DNA from: Bacteroidia bacterium
Lineage (GTDB): Bacteria; Bacteroidota; Bacteroidia; Bacteroidales; UBA5342
Reading direction: 5' to 3'
DNA length: 5,511 nt
NCBI GenBank assembly: GCA_030433225.1
Contig: JAUIMD010000160.1
Span: forward strand, 1-5,511
The stretch's first letter is position 1; the number at the start of each line of letters is the position of its first letter. Made by a program: the position numbers and the translations under genes. The notes beneath the pieces are model-generated. The model had not been told where the DNA came from. It saw nothing but the letters and a program-made list of their open reading frames with translations, and did not search any database. Shown here in pieces: positions 5,280-5,511 of the stretch.

Positions 5280-5511
5280 ATGAAATTAAATGGAAAAGTA
5301 ATTGTTGTTACTGGCGCCGGAAGTGGCATGGGTAGAGAACTTACATGGCAATTGGTGCAAAAAGGGGCACGGGTTGCCATGGTGGATATTCATGAACAGG
5401 GAATGCAGGAAACAGCATCGCTTGCCGACGAGCCCAATGTTACGCCCTATGTTGCCAATATTTCCAACCGCAACGAGGTGGAAGCGGTACCGGCACAAAT
5501 CATTAAAAAGT
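5280..5511 (+). CDS. Classical SDR-family NAD(P)-dependent oxidoreductase (3' end outside window)
   Basis: This is the first 77 codons of a cytoplasmic SDR; the frame is open to the right edge. The start ATG at 5280 is followed by MKLNGKVIVVTGAGSGMGRE, in which TGAGSGMG (11-18) is the glycine-rich cofactor motif of classical SDRs on the first Rossmann strand and turn. VAMVDI places Asp36 at the end of strand 2, which in this family favours NAD(H) over NADP(H). The next family position, usually Asp before a Val (the adenine contact), is Asn60 in YVANISNRNEV, a known but less common variant. The catalytic Ser/YxxxK part is beyond the window, so substrate cannot be guessed. The 89-base gap before it and the palindrome at 5247-5263 suggest it has its own regulated promoter. 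It is a different SDR branch from the one at the left edge. Confidence 0.9.
   Translation, partial: MKLNGKVIVVTGAGSGMGRELTWQLVQKGARVAMVDIHEQGMQETASLADEPNVTPYVANISNRNEVEAVPAQIIKK

Noticed and set aside
1..5511. Defence system, mobile element, toxin-antitoxin pair or CRISPR array
   Set aside because: No transposase, integrase, nuclease, reverse transcriptase or repeat-spacer pattern is seen on either strand; every long frame fits a housekeeping, stress or envelope role.

Overview
The window looks like ordinary chromosomal DNA from a member of the Bacteroidota, perhaps of the Cytophagales, Saprospirales or Chitinophagales type; I cannot place it to genus. The signs are moderate, slightly AT-leaning composition, start codons without clear Shine-Dalgarno sequences, promoter-like TTTG / TAnnTTTG element pairs, an exported protein whose signal peptide ends in a typical 'AQ', and Bacteroidota-style outer-membrane barrel proteins.

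Layout, left to right. (1) Bases 1-1949 hold a tight forward cluster: the 3' part of a retinol-dehydrogenase-like short-chain dehydrogenase (SDR), an AlkC-type HEAT-repeat DNA alkylation-repair glycosylase, and a YdeI/OmpD-associated-family protein. The gaps are 20 and 13 bases, so they are probably one transcript. (2) A 71-base gap with a weak promoter-like element leads to a DmeF-like cation diffusion facilitator (2021-2692). It has the six membrane helices and both metal-site motifs but lacks the usual cytoplasmic C-terminal domain and ends in a natural run of histidines. (3) Facing it, with only 8 bases between the stop codons, is a reverse-strand gene for an outer-membrane beta-barrel protein of unknown function (2701-3732). 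(4) A 291-base divergent intergenic region carries candidate promoters for both sides, a 10-bp direct repeat and a 25-base hairpin/palindrome. (5) A forward gene (4024-5190) encodes a second exported protein with a Bacteroidota-type N-terminal domain and a C-terminal barrel. (6) An 89-base gap with a perfect 8-1-8 inverted repeat precedes the 5' end of a classical NAD-type SDR (5280 to the right edge).

The genes do not form an obvious single pathway. The first cluster joins a DNA-damage repair enzyme to two genes of unclear or general function. The CDF gene is a metal exporter, and the two barrel proteins belong to the cell envelope. I found no mobile element, CRISPR array, tRNA/rRNA gene or convincing intrinsic terminator. 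The points most worth a second look are the CDF protein lacking its C-terminal domain, the palindrome before the right-hand SDR, and the hairpin directly after the promoter of the 4024-5190 gene.
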